From contig JAPWDM010000011.1 in NCBI GenBank assembly GCA_035578155.1, forward strand, positions 19,148,185 through 19,212,184: 64,000 nucleotides of DNA. The letters are read 5' to 3'. The first letter of the stretch is position 1. Each line of letters begins with the position of its first letter. Under the pieces are notes generated by a model. It was not told the DNA's origin, did not search any database, and saw nothing but the letters and a program-made list of their open reading frames with translations. The translations under genes were made by a program, and so were the position numbers. Shown here in pieces: positions 37,812-49,465 of the stretch. This DNA comes from Brachynemurus nebulosus. Lineage: Eukaryota; Arthropoda; Insecta; Neuroptera; Myrmeleontidae.

Positions 37812-38308
37812 TAAGTATGTAACGATTCCAATTTCGATACCGTTATAATCGGCAAGCCGATTAGAATACAACCGATATCACACAGTTCGAAAAGTTTTCA
37901 ACCGCAAGCCTCATACAAAATGATTTACGTAACAGATTATTTGCAAATAATTTGAAAAAATTTTGCTTTCTTAACAAAAATCTGCCAAAAGATGTATCAA
38001 TTTATTACTCTATGTAATGAAATTTACTTTACTAACTTTCTTAATTACTACTTTGGTTGATAATAATAATTGTAATAAATATTTTCTTTGAGTTTTGATC
38101 TGACATTTTTTTACATTTCCCACAAGGTCGAGTCCCTGTTAAATATAGGTAAGTTTTATGCATATAAAGACATACAAACGCCCAAGGTACATATAATTTG
38201 ATTTATTATTTACTAAGGCATTGATATCGGTATTGGTATCGTCGATTATTAACTACAATAATCGGCAGCGATATCGTATCGGCAAATTTAGGTAGCGTTA
38301 CATCCCTA
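37812..38308. mobile_element. hAT MITE nested in composite copy 1
   Basis: Ends TAAGTATGTAACGATTCC (mutated) and TAGGGATGTAACGCTACC (right, inverted), with 8-bp flanks GTTAATTC (37804-37811) and GTCAATTC (38309-38316). Subterminal regions carry ATATCGGT/CCGATA and AATCGGC repeats. It corresponds to 47732-48267. Confidence 0.85.
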
Positions 38309-39007
38309 GTCAATTCTTTTGTTGTAAATTTTCCTGTTATGTAACTTGCGAATATCATTCATTTCTCGAATATCTCTCAATACTCTATCCATCTAATAAT
38401 AAATTATTACAATTATTACAATTTTCTAATTTAAGTACATAGGTGAAAAAATATTACTGATATTTTAGTAAAAAATATTTATTAAATAAATTTTTATTGG
38501 ACGGTTATTTTACTTGAGAAGTTCAAAACACACTACTTTCTATATTTAATAGCAACCGTGCCCGCTACTAAAATTTCACTACTAAATTTCAGTGGAAGTG
38601 TAGTAGTGCCTAGTAGCACTGCTAAAATTTCACTACTAACTTTAGTAGTAGTTTATGCACATGGCCCTATATTTTTAAAATATGAGGTCCTTCGTTGGTT
38701 GACTCTCTATCGTCTGTATTTAACAAAATTCTAAGATTTATCATAAGTAAAGCTACCAATGTATACAATAAGGATGTGCGTTAAGATCGGCTATTTATCG
38801 CTCATCGATCTATTCGTTTAATATTACTTTTCCTTAATATTCTGACTCTCATGTACAAAGTATTTTGTTTTGTATTATTTTGATTCACTTGCTATATGAA
38901 TCACAATAAATAAATATTTATTGACAGATATGTTGACTCTACTATTTGAGAAAAAAAAGAATATTGTAGTTCATACAGCGCTTCGTTAGAATATAGTCAT
39001 CGAAAGG

Positions 39008-39350
39008 TCAAAAATATGTTAAAAATGCTAAAGTCAGCAAACCTGCTCTATTTGAGAAGTCGTTTATCAGTGATAGACTAAGGGGAACGATGGCAGGGGC
39101 GTTACGGCCCGGGCCGCTCACCAGATATAGGGGGTCGGATGTAGTGGTTAAGGTGTCCAGATATTCAACTATAAAATTGGCCTCTTTTTCCTCAACGGTA
39201 TCTCTTGGCAGAAATTCGAAACTTGTTCGAGTTTCTTTTGTTTGTTTGTCAACGTTATTTTCCATTTTTGAATTTATATTTTTGCGCGTTCACCTGGGGT
39301 CCGACATTAGAGGTAGCCCCGAGACTCCAAAGGGATTAGTCCACCACTAT
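39008..39350 (-). other. GC-richer island with an 85-codon minus-strand frame, origin unknown
   Basis: GC content rises sharply relative to its neighbours. A minus-strand frame (39008-39265) starts with ATG after AAATTCAAAA and reads MENNVDKQTKETRTSFEFLP, then a stretch with VEYLDTLTTTSDPLYL. Upstream (39266-39350) the minus strand carries CTCGGGGCTACCTC and GGACCCCAGGTG. No domain is recognised. The composition and abrupt edges would fit a fragment of a retroelement 5' region or a host exon, but neither can be shown. The overlapping plus-strand frame (39090-39425) is equally unrecognised. Confidence 0.3.
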
Positions 39351-39516
39351 CGTTTATATATAATTTGTGGTAATAATTTTAAAATAAATACTAAGTATAT
39401 TATACATGTTAAGATGAGAACTTAAAATTCAATCAACTAAATACAGAATAAGAATTTGAATAAAGACTTCTTGTTTTTTAATTGAAAAATGGTTGACCTT
39501 TACCCATCATCTTTAA

Positions 39517-39758
39517 CCCTAGAACGACAAGGCTCTGTTATGGGACAAATTTAGCAAGTTAGTGTCATAAATGACACCTATAATACACCGGTTCTAGTGC
39601 GTCAAATCGATATTTAATTGATGTCAGTGTCAACGTCTATCTGTCTAGATGGTATTCAAATTTTTACCAAAAGAGAAACTTATTAGATTATTGTCAACTT
39701 CTACATTATCAAACAAAAACGTAGGTGTCATGTATGATACCGACTTGTCGTTCTAGGG
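39517..39758. mobile_element. TTAA-flanked piggyBac-type MITE, 242 bp
   Basis: Perfect 15-bp inverted termini CCCTAGAACGACAAG, flanked by TTAA on both sides (39513-39516, 39759-39762). ATGACACCTA-type words are repeated near each end. A clean, well-preserved element. Confidence 0.92.
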
Positions 39759-39762
39759 TTAA

Positions 39763-40205
39763 ATTAAACTAAAAAATTACAGCAGAGTTTCTGAGAGTGT
39801 GATCTTGCCAGAGTGTGCATCCACACATACATACTCACGAGATAACAAGTACAATAAGTAGTTGTTTGCATATGTGTATGTAAGTTTGATCTAAACAACA
39901 TAAAACAATGGCGGCTTTAATAATTAAAATTTAAAATATTTTAAAGCAAAATAAATTTTTTCCAAACTTTATTTACAGTTGACATCTAATGGTAAGTACC
40001 TCGACTTTACGTAGTGACGTCAGCGACTCAGTCGGGTTCTCCTCTCACAGATATGTTATCGTTTATCTGTGTTGGTGAAAATTTACGTACCAAGCCAAAG
40101 ACAAGATCATAGGTACTATTTTCTAAAAATTTTAGAATTTTATTGCATACATATATGCACATATTTTGCATACGTAACATGCAAAATGCAAATGCAAAAT
40201 GAGTA
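39763..40205. other. Non-coding DNA before the satellite
   Basis: AT-rich with TACATAC words. The long minus-strand frame at 40028-40441 straddles satellite units and is not a gene. Confidence 0.35.
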
Positions 40206-40830
40206 ACGTAAAATTCTACAATATTCCAATCGTCAACTAGCAGGAGTATCAAAAATACAGACTTCACTATTGAATTGATCAGTAAAATTAGATTAAGCAG
40301 CACAGTTTGACAAAATTCTAGAATGTTCTGTTTGTCAACTAGCAAAGACATAAAAAAATCAATTATAGCATTTAATTGGTCATTGAAAAAGAGGCCCACT
40401 AGCATATCTTGATAAATGTTCTGGAATATTCTATTCGTCAACTAGCAAAGATATCCAGAAACAGTCGTCGCCATTGAATTGGTCACCTAAAAAGAGACCA
40501 AATAGCACATTTTGGCAAATGTTCTAGAATATTCTATTTGTCAGCTAACAAAGATACTGAAAAATCGATTGCACCATTTGATTGTCCAACCAAAATTTAA
40601 CTAATATAAACTAAATGTCTCATTTTGGCAAACATTCTAGAAATCTGTTCGTTAGCCAGAATGGAATATTCTAGAACATTTATATAGTTGACGAATAGAA
40701 CATTCTAGAATTTTTGTCAAATTGCGCTGCTTAATTTAATTTTTAGTAGCCAATTCAATAGTGAAGTCTGTTATTTGATGTCTCTGCTAGTTAACGTGTT
40801 GAATATTCTAGAATTTTTGTCAGCTTCCAC
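40206..40830. repeat. ~103-bp tandem satellite carrying heat-shock-element motifs
   Basis: TTCnnGAAnnTTC-type motifs recur at 40214 (one base off), 40316, 40419, 40522 and, diverged, 40635, at 102-113 bp spacing. Each is followed by TTTGTCAACTAGCAAAGATA-like sequence. From about 40660 the orientation flips: GAAnnTTCnnGAA motifs at 40664, 40698 and 40801, the last two 103 bp apart. The motif TTCTAGAATATTC matches the canonical three-unit heat-shock-factor site. Confidence 0.85.
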
Positions 40831-40939
40831 TATTTGGCGTCTTTTACGCTGATGAATTCGATGGTCAAGTTGGTTTTTCGACATCTTTGCTAGTTTCTTA
40901 AAAGTCGCCGCTTATATTCATTAATATAACATTCAAATC

Positions 40940-41660
40940 CGTTTATCTTTTTGAAGTGAAATATCGTTATTTTCGATATCGATAATTTTCGATAATGAAA
41001 ACCACATTTTAATAGTCGCAATATGTTCCGAATACCCACAACTTGCTTCACTTGAGTCTCCAAAGATTTCGTTATTTTTTCGCTACGACGTACCGATTAC
41101 GAGATATTTACAATTGAACGTTTACAATTACGCAAAGTAACGAAAACTAGTTTCTTGGAAAATTTTCTATCTCTTACTAATTCAATGACACTAATGGAGC
41201 CTAAAGTGACCAATTATAACTAATTTATGGTACATAACTCGGTACCGATAATTTTCGATAACGAAAAGTAGGTTTTAACAGTCGTAATATGTTTGGAATA
41301 CCTATAATTTGCTACGCTTAAGCCTTCAAAAGTTTCGTTATTTTTTCGCTGCGACGCACAGTTTACGAGATATTTACGATTCAAAAGTTTGCAATTGCGA
41401 AAAGTAGCGAAAACCAATTTTTTGAAAAATTTTTTATTGCTGACTAACTCAATGACACTAATGGAGTCTAAAGTAACCAGTTATAACTAATTTATGGTAC
41501 GTAACTCGGTATCGATAATTTTCGATAACGAAAAGTAGGTTTTGACAGTCGCAATATGTTTGGAATACCCACAACTTGCTTCGCTTAAGCCTTCAAAAAT
41601 TTCGTTATTTTTTCGCTACGACGGTCCGTTTATGAGATATTTACGATCAAAGTTGTCGAT
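40940..41660. repeat. ~267-bp tandem repeat, about 2.7 copies
   Basis: GATAATTTTCGATAA recurs at 40981, 41247 and 41514 (spacing 266 and 267). Each unit shares GTTATTTTTTCGCTACGACG and AATGACACTAATGGAG. It directly follows the 103-bp satellite. Confidence 0.88.
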
Positions 41661-43944
41661 AATAACAAGTATCTATCATTTAAAAGCAAACGTAATAAAG
41701 TCATTTACATTAATCATTTAGATAATCCAAATTCGTAAGTACTAATTGTGATAATATTCACATATTGGCGTATTAGTAGGTAGCTTTTGTAAAAAGCAAC
41801 ATAGCATACTTGTGGTTTACTTATCTCTCATCGTTTTCAAGATACATACATATTTGAAAAATTCAATTTTTACCCCAATGCTTAAAGTAGGATTTCACTC
41901 TTTCCAACCGTTATTCCGCAGGTGTCGCTTATTTTTTACTGTCCTACAGCATATTCATTTCAATAGTGAGTAAGTCAATCGATTACATAGTTAACTAATA
42001 GTAAACTAAGGTAATGCCAACACTGATTTTAATTAAATGACATTTTCATAATATAGATTTTTGGGAGCCGCCAATGTGTGTCCGGACTATGTCACACTTT
42101 AAGAAGTTCTGGTGTATATCATACAAAATTTTAAAATTTATTTCCAACTTAAAGAAATCACGTATGTGTTTCTTATTTTTCTTTTTTTTTATTGTTATCA
42201 TCAAATTGATCGTAAGACAATTTTCGAAAAATTATTTCGTAACAAGAAACAGCGAACACATATAAATATTCATTTTCGTGGCCCAATGCAAAAGGAGGAA
42301 AAACATATAGTAAACAAAAATATGAGAATACTTATAATGTCAATTTTTTTCTGTTTATCTTTTTGTTTTATTCCAATACCTATCTATATACGTATGTGTT
42401 CCAATAAGCTTTTGGAGTAAATTCCAAGATAATACAGCTTTATCAATAAGACAGATGATTTATTGGGAAACGTGAAACTGCCGGAAAACGAAAACAACGA
42501 AAAAACATAATAATAATAATAATAATACAAATAGCGATGTACGACGAGGTGGTGGTGTATACACATGCTGATATTTTATTTATATACATAATATTCACAA
42601 GGTTTTATTTCGTAATGATTATCATCAATACCAATAGGATAAAAACAGAGAAGAATTGAGAACGAAGCGAAATAAGATACATTTATATTTGTGCTGAAAT
42701 TGGGTGGAAATTTGTTAACGTTAAATAAATAATATATGAAGTATTATTCGTTCGTTCCTGTTTTACACAAAAATTTGAAGGTTTTTTGCGGTATAAGTTA
42801 AATAATTTGATAAAAATCGAAACATATTATTACAAGATATTGTATCGAAATATTGTCAATTTTTTGAAGGAAAATTAATCCTTAGATATTGAATGTTCGT
42901 TTGTACTTGAGTTATTGATAAAATAATTTCATAAGACGTTCAAAGTAAATGAAAGGGATATAGTTCGCTTGTGCGAGTTTACAAATACCAGATATTTTAA
43001 TTATTATCGAATACAGGTACTGTGTAAATTCAACAGGATTAATTTTAATAAATTATTAGGCAAATTACAACTGAAATAAGGCAATTCAATTCCTAACCGA
43101 TAATTATGGTAATATTGTTGAGTAAATTGTTTTGGGTACTCCCATACTTTTATGGTTAAGAGTACAGTTCTGTTGTACTAATTTAAAAGAAATTTTAGAT
43201 GATAAGTATTAATAAATATTGTGCCAGAATGAGATGGAAGGTTAGGAAAATTATAAAATAGCTTTGTTTGCATAAAATTGGTGGCACTGCGAGTTACCAA
43301 GATTGATAAAGCAAAGTAGGTAAGTACTTATGGAATCACATCGATGTCCATTCGTCTGTCACAGACGATTTTCTTCGAAACTATCGGATGTAAAAATTTG
43401 AAATTTAGCACAGAAATTGAGAGGGGTGGCCCAATAATGAAACATGAATTCAAAAATCTATATTATGTATTTTTAACGCATATTTTAAAAAATTTTTCGA
43501 GACGAGCGAACGCTTAAAAAATTGTTATTTTTCAATCTTGTCAATAACAAGATGGCTCAGAAATATCTGAAAAAAATCACGAATTTTATAATGCTTTAGG
43601 CATTATTTCCTTGGAGCTTTAACACGGTCCATTCTCTTCTCTATACTATAATTTCGTAACTAATTTAGATTTCGGTCTACAATTCTTATTGAATACTACG
43701 AAAATCTTAAGTCGTTACATAAAAATACTGTCCTAATATTTCGCTCGTCATTGATCAATCAATCAAGGTCGTAATAATGGAAATAATACACTGTTGGATC
43801 TTTCACAAAAGTAGTAGGGCCCTTGTCGTTTTCAACGTCACCATCAACGGCTTTAGCAAAATCCTATTTAAAATTTCAAAATATATGGTCGCCCCACTTT
43901 CAAAATAAATATATTTACAAGACTTTTAGTCACCAAAACCATCA
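41661..43944. other. Non-coding DNA, no gene recognised
   Basis: Includes a short AAT-trinucleotide run near 42508-42530. Open frames at 42074-42420 and 42384-42566 show no domain. Confidence 0.35.
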
Positions 43945-44158
43945 AATGTATTGTGGGCGCGAGCTAAGAAGATCTTTTTTTTCTACATCTGTATTTATCT
44001 TTGTCTGTCATATTAATAAATAGAAGTTTACTCACTCACTCATATAAAAACATAATTACTGTGTTTGGTTGGTAACTGTGGAAATAATACAATTTGTGTT
44101 CTCCTCACCTCTGTTTCTGGAGGTATTTTGAGCTCGCGTCCATAATACATACTTTAAT
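43945..44158. repeat. Small inverted repeat
   Basis: ATGTATTGTGGGCGCGAGCT on the left (43945 on) pairs with AGCTCGCGTCCATAATACAT on the right. About 210 bp overall; possible MITE core. Confidence 0.5.
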
Positions 44159-44642
44159 TATGAATTACTTACAAATAATCCAACGGCACATTTAACTACG
44201 GCCAAGTTTTGTATGTAGAGGATTGAATTTTGATATTTTTTGTGTGTATTCAGGGTAACGGTAAACGAAATGATTTTCAGCTCTTGTAGCTACTCGACTA
44301 TTGTATCTGTTATATTATTACACTGAAAATGATGGGGGCGCTGTAAAGAAGTTAAAAGTACGCCCTCTTCATTATTTGTCAACTGTATGTAGGGTAAAGG
44401 CAGGTAAGAGTACGCACTTAATTTCTAAATTTATATAGCGCTTTTATTTTTAAGTAAAAATAAAATAGTTGTGTTACAAAAAGAATATTCTATTAAACTT
44501 ATTACTAATAATAAAAAATCATAATTTTAAAATTGTAAAGGGAAAAAAAATTTTTCTCCAACTTGCAAAAATGTACTCTTACAAGCATTTACTTTTAAGA
44601 GTACGCATAGCTTATTTTAAGAATACGCATTAACAATTTTCA

Positions 44643-46095
44643 CAAATAAATTTTTAAAATGAATGCCTTTCCCTTAATTTTATACATTTTAGGAATTTTA
44701 TTGGGAGTAACACTTATCATGTCCATATTATATATTTGAGAAGCATCGAAGTGATACTTCGAATAAAGTGTTTTTAAATTATGAAAAGATCTATTTACTT
44801 GTGTTTGACTGAAGTTCATCATTCTTGCTAATGAATATTTTTCTGGTCGACGAAAAATTAAATTACCGTAAAACCGTCTAAGCCCGGACACTTTTTTACA
44901 TTTTTGGGTATAATTTTATGTTTATACATCTTTCCTTCATAGATATTACCAATAAAAATATTACCATTAGAAAGAGCGTATATTATTTTTTATATCCCTG
45001 ACCCATTTGTTTCATTATAAGTAAAAATAAAAAAAAAAAATAAAAAATAATTAGTAAGTGTTCAGGTCTACACCCCAAATCCGTCTTGACCCGGACACTT
45101 ACTTAAATAATGTAATAACATGCAAACTGACCTCTCCCGTCGGGGTTAGGACAGTGTTTTATATCGTCTGATGTCTTTGAACCTGTAAAAGGTTTCAAAA
45201 CATTTTGTGGGAAGGGAGAAGGGTCAATATATAGTATGCCTCTCTATGAAGTAAACATGCGATATGACACCAGAAGGAGGCATAAACCTCGTAATTCTGG
45301 CGGGAATATAACATATGGATAGTGGAAGTTACAGCCAGTGCGAATCGCGGCCATAGTGTAATAAATTGATGTGTCCGGGTCTAAACGGATATATGTATAT
45401 AGCATGTAATTTTTTTTTTTATATATACATCGAATATAACTTCAAACATCATTAAATGATGCGCGATAAAATTCTGAACAGATACATATTAAAATTAAAA
45501 CAATATGACAATTATGACGAAAATTACATGTCCAAGTTAGACACACATTTTATTTCTTTGAAAAACTGTAGGATAGTAATCCTGTAAAATGAGGCATTAA
45601 AAGTTGAAATCCGTAGTTTTTATTGGTACAGCTGTTTAGAGGATGTTTTTCTCTCTCTAATGAGGTGATGAGCAAATGTTATTGTAGCAGGTTAATGTAG
45701 AAACTACTTACCTTGAAGATTGGTGCAAAGTGTCCGGGTCTAGACCCTCTGTCCGGAGACGGTTTTACGGTATGTCTTTTACAAAAATCTACCACCCATG
45801 TTTTTCCTGCTATTTTGCTTCTTGTCATTAAACCTATGTGATATATTATTTGATACAGCATATCCAGATGCAGTCTATTTTAACCTTGCTATAACGTTAT
45901 TCTATAAGACATAATATCTAATTCGCGAATATGTTCAGTCAATTGCTGTTTCATAATTTCTCAAAATGTTCTTTTGTATCTCTCAAGGGAGGATGGAACG
46001 TTTCTAAGTTTAAGTCTCTTTCTAAGAGTGCATTCAGCTATATCTATTTTTCTTGTTATAGCTCTTTTGTTTTTTCATTTTTTATTTTTTCTTGG
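44643..46095 (-). pseudogene. Broken pogo/jerky-type transposase, split by a nested element
   Basis: Right-hand part (from about 46095 down to 45773): RLKLRNVPSSLERYKRTF, a stop, EIMKQQLTEHIRELDIMSY, further stops, then SKIAGKTWVVDFCKRH. Left-hand part (44863 down to 44643): FRRPEKYSLARMMNFSQ, NLKTLYSKYHFDASQIYNMD and NKIPKMYKIKGK. These match, in order, the helix-turn-helix, the GKxWxxxFxKRH block, the RRPExxSLAR block and the IYNxDE block at the first catalytic Asp of pogo/jerky-like DDE transposases. The later catalytic residues are absent because the C-terminal half is deleted. The nested element sits exactly between KRH and the RRPE block. It is not functional. Confidence 0.85.
44866..45770. 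mobile_element. TA-flanked element nested in the pogo relic
   Basis: Termini CCGTAAAACCGTCTAAGCCC and CCGTAAAACCGTCTCCGGAC (right, inverted), bordered by TA (44864-44865, 45771-45772). The word GTCTARACCCGGACAC recurs internally near 45090 and, inverted, near 45365, as an inner inverted pair. No transposase frame is recognised. Confidence 0.82.
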
Positions 46096-46670
46096 ATATT
46101 TTTTAAAATACCTACTTTCTGTAAATATCAGTTTCTTACTGAATTTTCGTTAATAACTCATCTTTTAAAAACCCGTTTAAAAATAAATAGAAATTTTAAT
46201 AGAAACGTGCGTACTCTTACCAACTTTTAGGGTGCGTACTCTTATAAGAATCTGTTTTTGTCAGTTAAACGTTAACAATTAAAAATTAATTGTATCTTTG
46301 AGTTTATAGATGAAATTCAAATGAAAATAACGTGTTTTTAGAATCTATAAAGGCAATTATCTTACCTTTTGAATTAACTAAAGACAAAATACACTCTATT
46401 AAAAAAAATGGCAATTTTTATAACATTTGTTTGATTTGAGGTACCTTAATTGCTTTTACAAAATAACTAAATAAAAATTGGGACGAATTGAATAATATTT
46501 GGTCAACAATAAATAGGAAATAAAAATTGGGGCGAATTGAATAATATTTGGTCAACCATCAATAGGTATCGTGCTATTCCCTATAAACTATTAAATTCGA
46601 TATTCAGGGTATTCATAGACAAGATAAAAACCTATTTAAATTCTGCGTACTCTTACCTGCCTTTACCCTA

Positions 46671-47330
46671 TCTTAGAATGAAATTTGGGAGTAAAATGGT
46701 GAAATTAGAGTTTTTTAAAGTTACTAGACTTTCGGCAATCGTTGTGTTTTGTTTTATATGGTAAAAGCACCCGTCTTTTGTCTTGTATATTCACTTTGTA
46801 TTTTGTATTTTGAATTTTTTTTTTTAGTTAGCCGTATTGTAAGTAATGCATACTAACAATAAGTAGATAAAAGAACATTAACATTGAAATATCATGAACT
46901 AGTGATTATGGTTTTCATATAAATTTACTCTTTAACTTTTCCTAAAATTATTTAAATTTTGAAACTCGACAAAAGAAACCAGTTTTCATGTATTGATATC
47001 GACTGCCAGTCTTTTTTAAATGTTCTGTTATAAAAGAACTAAGTCATTTAAGTATGTGAATACATGTCATACGTATAGAAGTGTTTGAATTTTTTACCTC
47101 AACCAATAAGAGAACCTAATTCCTTTTATTCTTGAGATAATAATCGATAGAAGTATTAAGTGATCCAATCAACCTAATTATTTTCTAATAAACACCAAAT
47201 AATATCAACTAAAAATTATTTAACAAATTGAGACTGTTAGTTAATCATATAAAATAAATAATGATACAGAATTATCAAAATCCCACATTTATTATTACAA
47301 AAATTGCGTTTGAATTTAAGTAAACACAAG
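46671..47330. other. Non-coding DNA, no gene recognised
   Basis: AT-rich. Nothing supportable. Confidence 0.35.
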
Positions 47331-48874
47331 GGGCTATGTGCATAAACTACTACTAAAGTTAGTAGTGAAATTTTAGCAGTGCTACTAGGCACTACTACAA
47401 ATTTGGTGTGCATAAATCGCTGTTACCCTTAATAAACCTTAGTAGCACTGAAATTTAGTAGTGAAATTTTAGTAGCGGGCACGGTTGCTATTAAATATAG
47501 AAAGTAGCGTGTTCTGAACTTCTCAACATAAATAATCGTCCAATAAAAATTTATTTAGTAAATATTATTCATTAAAATATCAGTAATATTTTTTTACCAA
47601 TGTACTTAAATTCAAAAATTGTAATAATTGTAATAATTTATTATTAGATGGATAGAGTATTGAGAGATATTCGAGAAATGAACGATATTCGCAAGTTACA
47701 TAACAGAAAAATTTACAACAAAAGAATTAACTAGGGATGTAACGATACCTAAATTTGCCGATACGACATCGGTGCCGATTGTTGTAGTAAATTATCGGCG
47801 AAACCAATACCGATATCAATGCCTTAGTAGATAATAAATCAAATTATATGTACCTTGGGCGTTTGTATGTCTTTATATGCATAAAACTTACCTATATTTG
47901 ACAGAGACTCGACCTTGTGGGAAGTGTAAAAAAATGTCAGATCAAAACTCAAAGAAAATATTTATTACAATAATTATTATTATCAACCAAAGTGGTAATT
48001 AAGAAAGTTAGTAAAGTAAATATCATTACATAGAGTAATAAACTGATACATAAAGTCAGTATGTAATTTATTAAAGTTTACTTTTGGCAGATTTTTGTTA
48101 AGAAAGCAAAATTTTTCAAATTATTTGCAAATAATCTGTTACACAAATCATTTTGTATGAGGCTTGCGGTTGAAAACTTTTCAACTTTTCGAACTGTGTG
48201 ATATCGGTTGTATTCTAATCGGCTTGCCGATTATAACGGTATCGAAATTTGAATCGTTACATACTTAGAATTAACTTGTTAAATAAATTAAACGAAGGCA
48301 AACTTCCTTTATTTCATTGTTATTTATTTATTTTTGATCCATTCTAAAATATTTATAACTTTTTAAATCGTTTAAAAAGTAGTATTCATAATACATATTT
48401 ATTAAATTTGTTAAACTTGTTAAAGATTATCCATTTTATTCTTCGAAATAAATACTAAATACGAAATAGATACATTAAAAACAAAACAAAAAGAAATTCA
48501 AAATATAAAATTGACATTTGTCATAAAAGTCAAAATATAAAATTGACATCTGCCATGAAAATCAAAATATAAAATCGACATTTATTATTAATATTGTTTA
48601 ACATTTTTCAAAATTTAACCAAATTTCACACTCATACCCACCTGATTATTAAAAGAAAATTATAAAAATAATAATAAACGGTAAAAATAAAACTCTTTTT
48701 ATTTTTTTGTATCTTCAAATAACGTGTTGCCAAATTTAAATTACTATTACCTAGTAACAACTAGTAGTAGGAAAAAAAATTTTTATGCACATCAATTATT
48801 TAATAGTACAACTATGTTCTACTTGCTAGTAGCGACTAATAGCAATATTTAGTAGCAGTTTATGCACATAGCCC
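47331..48874. mobile_element. Composite GGGCT-terminus element, copy 2 (inverse of copy 1)
   Basis: Termini GGGCTATGTGCATAAACTAC and GGGCTATGTGCATAAACTGC (right, inverted). Aligns in reverse orientation with 37211-38667 along its whole length, including the three 32-bp units and the nested hAT MITE. No clear target duplication (AAG / ATT). Confidence 0.8.
47732..48267. mobile_element. hAT MITE nested in composite copy 2
   Basis: Starts TAGGGATGTAACGATACC and ends inverted TAAGTATGTAACGATTC, flanked by a perfect 8-bp duplication GAATTAAC (47724-47731, 48268-48275). Same position and orientation within the host element as 37812-38308. Confidence 0.9.
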
Positions 48875-49457
48875 ATTATCTCTTTCTTTAATAATAAAAT
48901 TTATTGAGAAAAAGTTTTCTATTTTTATAATGGTAAAAAGTTTTGTTTAACTTTATAATACAATTTCTAATACTAATACAACCTAACAAGAAAGAAAAAA
49001 GGTTCAAAAAATTCTGCCCTATAATATTTTTTTTTTGTGCAAAATTATATTTGTATATTAAATTTTTCATTCGATTTAACTTTAATTGAAAAAATATTGA
49101 ATGTGAAACAACAGGAGAAAATCAACAGCAAACGCAACAGTAAGTAGATGAATTTCTGAAAGGATCATTACGTTACGTTATAGCTCTCTACGTAGAAAAC
49201 AACTTGTAGTCAAAGTTGAGCATTTCCAACAAGTAAAGTAGTATTCGTATATTGAGAAACAACATGAAATTGTTGCATATAGAATTGTGTGAATTGTGAA
49301 AACGGAAAACATACATACACACACACATATACATTTACACGCACGGGTATGCCACGTGGGTATATCGTATAGTGCCTGCCCTCTTCTTGTACAATCGATG
49401 GGGTATTATTATTTGCGCACGCAACAGCCAAATCCCCACTATGATTTTAAACGGGAG
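48875..49457. other. Upstream region of the SNAG-exon gene
   Basis: AT-rich. A CACACACATATACAT tract is at about 49317-49335. Overlapping short frames on both strands (49210-49529) have no recognisable product. Confidence 0.35.
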
Positions 49458-49465
49458 TATATAAG
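49458..49465 (+). promoter_or_regulatory. Candidate TATA box
   Basis: TATATAAG in a locally GC-richer context (GGGAGTATATAAGCGCG), 738 bp upstream of the coding start at 50203. If used, transcription would start near 49490, giving a ~0.7-kb 5' UTR unless it is spliced. Inferred only from sequence and position. Confidence 0.4.

Larger units (their letters stand above)
37211..38667. mobile_element. Composite GGGCC-terminus element, copy 1
   Basis: Termini GGGCCTTATTCATAAACTGC and GGGCCATGTGCATAAACTAC (right, inverted), followed by TACTAAA on both sides and bordered by TAT (37208-37210, 38668-38670). The 3-bp flank and GGGCC start suggest a PIF/Harbinger-like element, but no transposase is present. 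Contains three 32-bp tandem units (from 37501) and a nested hAT MITE (37812-38308). It is the inverse of 47331-48874. Confidence 0.8.
44392..46668 (-). mobile_element. pogo-like DNA transposon relic
   Basis: Perfect 25-bp termini starting GGGTAAAGGCAGGTAAGAGT, bordered by TA (44390-44391, 46669-46670). Subterminal TGCGTACTCTTA words repeat near both ends. It carries a degenerate minus-strand transposase (44643-46095), which is interrupted by another TA-flanked element (44866-45770). A 49-bp tandem duplication lies at 46472-46569. Confidence 0.9.

Noticed and set aside
39090..39425. 111-codon plus-strand frame in the GC-rich island
   Set aside because: It overlaps an equally good minus-strand frame, and neither has a recognised domain. 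Only the island is reported.
40028..40441. 137-codon minus-strand open frame
   Set aside because: It overlaps the 103-bp satellite units and AT-rich DNA, and its residues follow the repeat. No domain.
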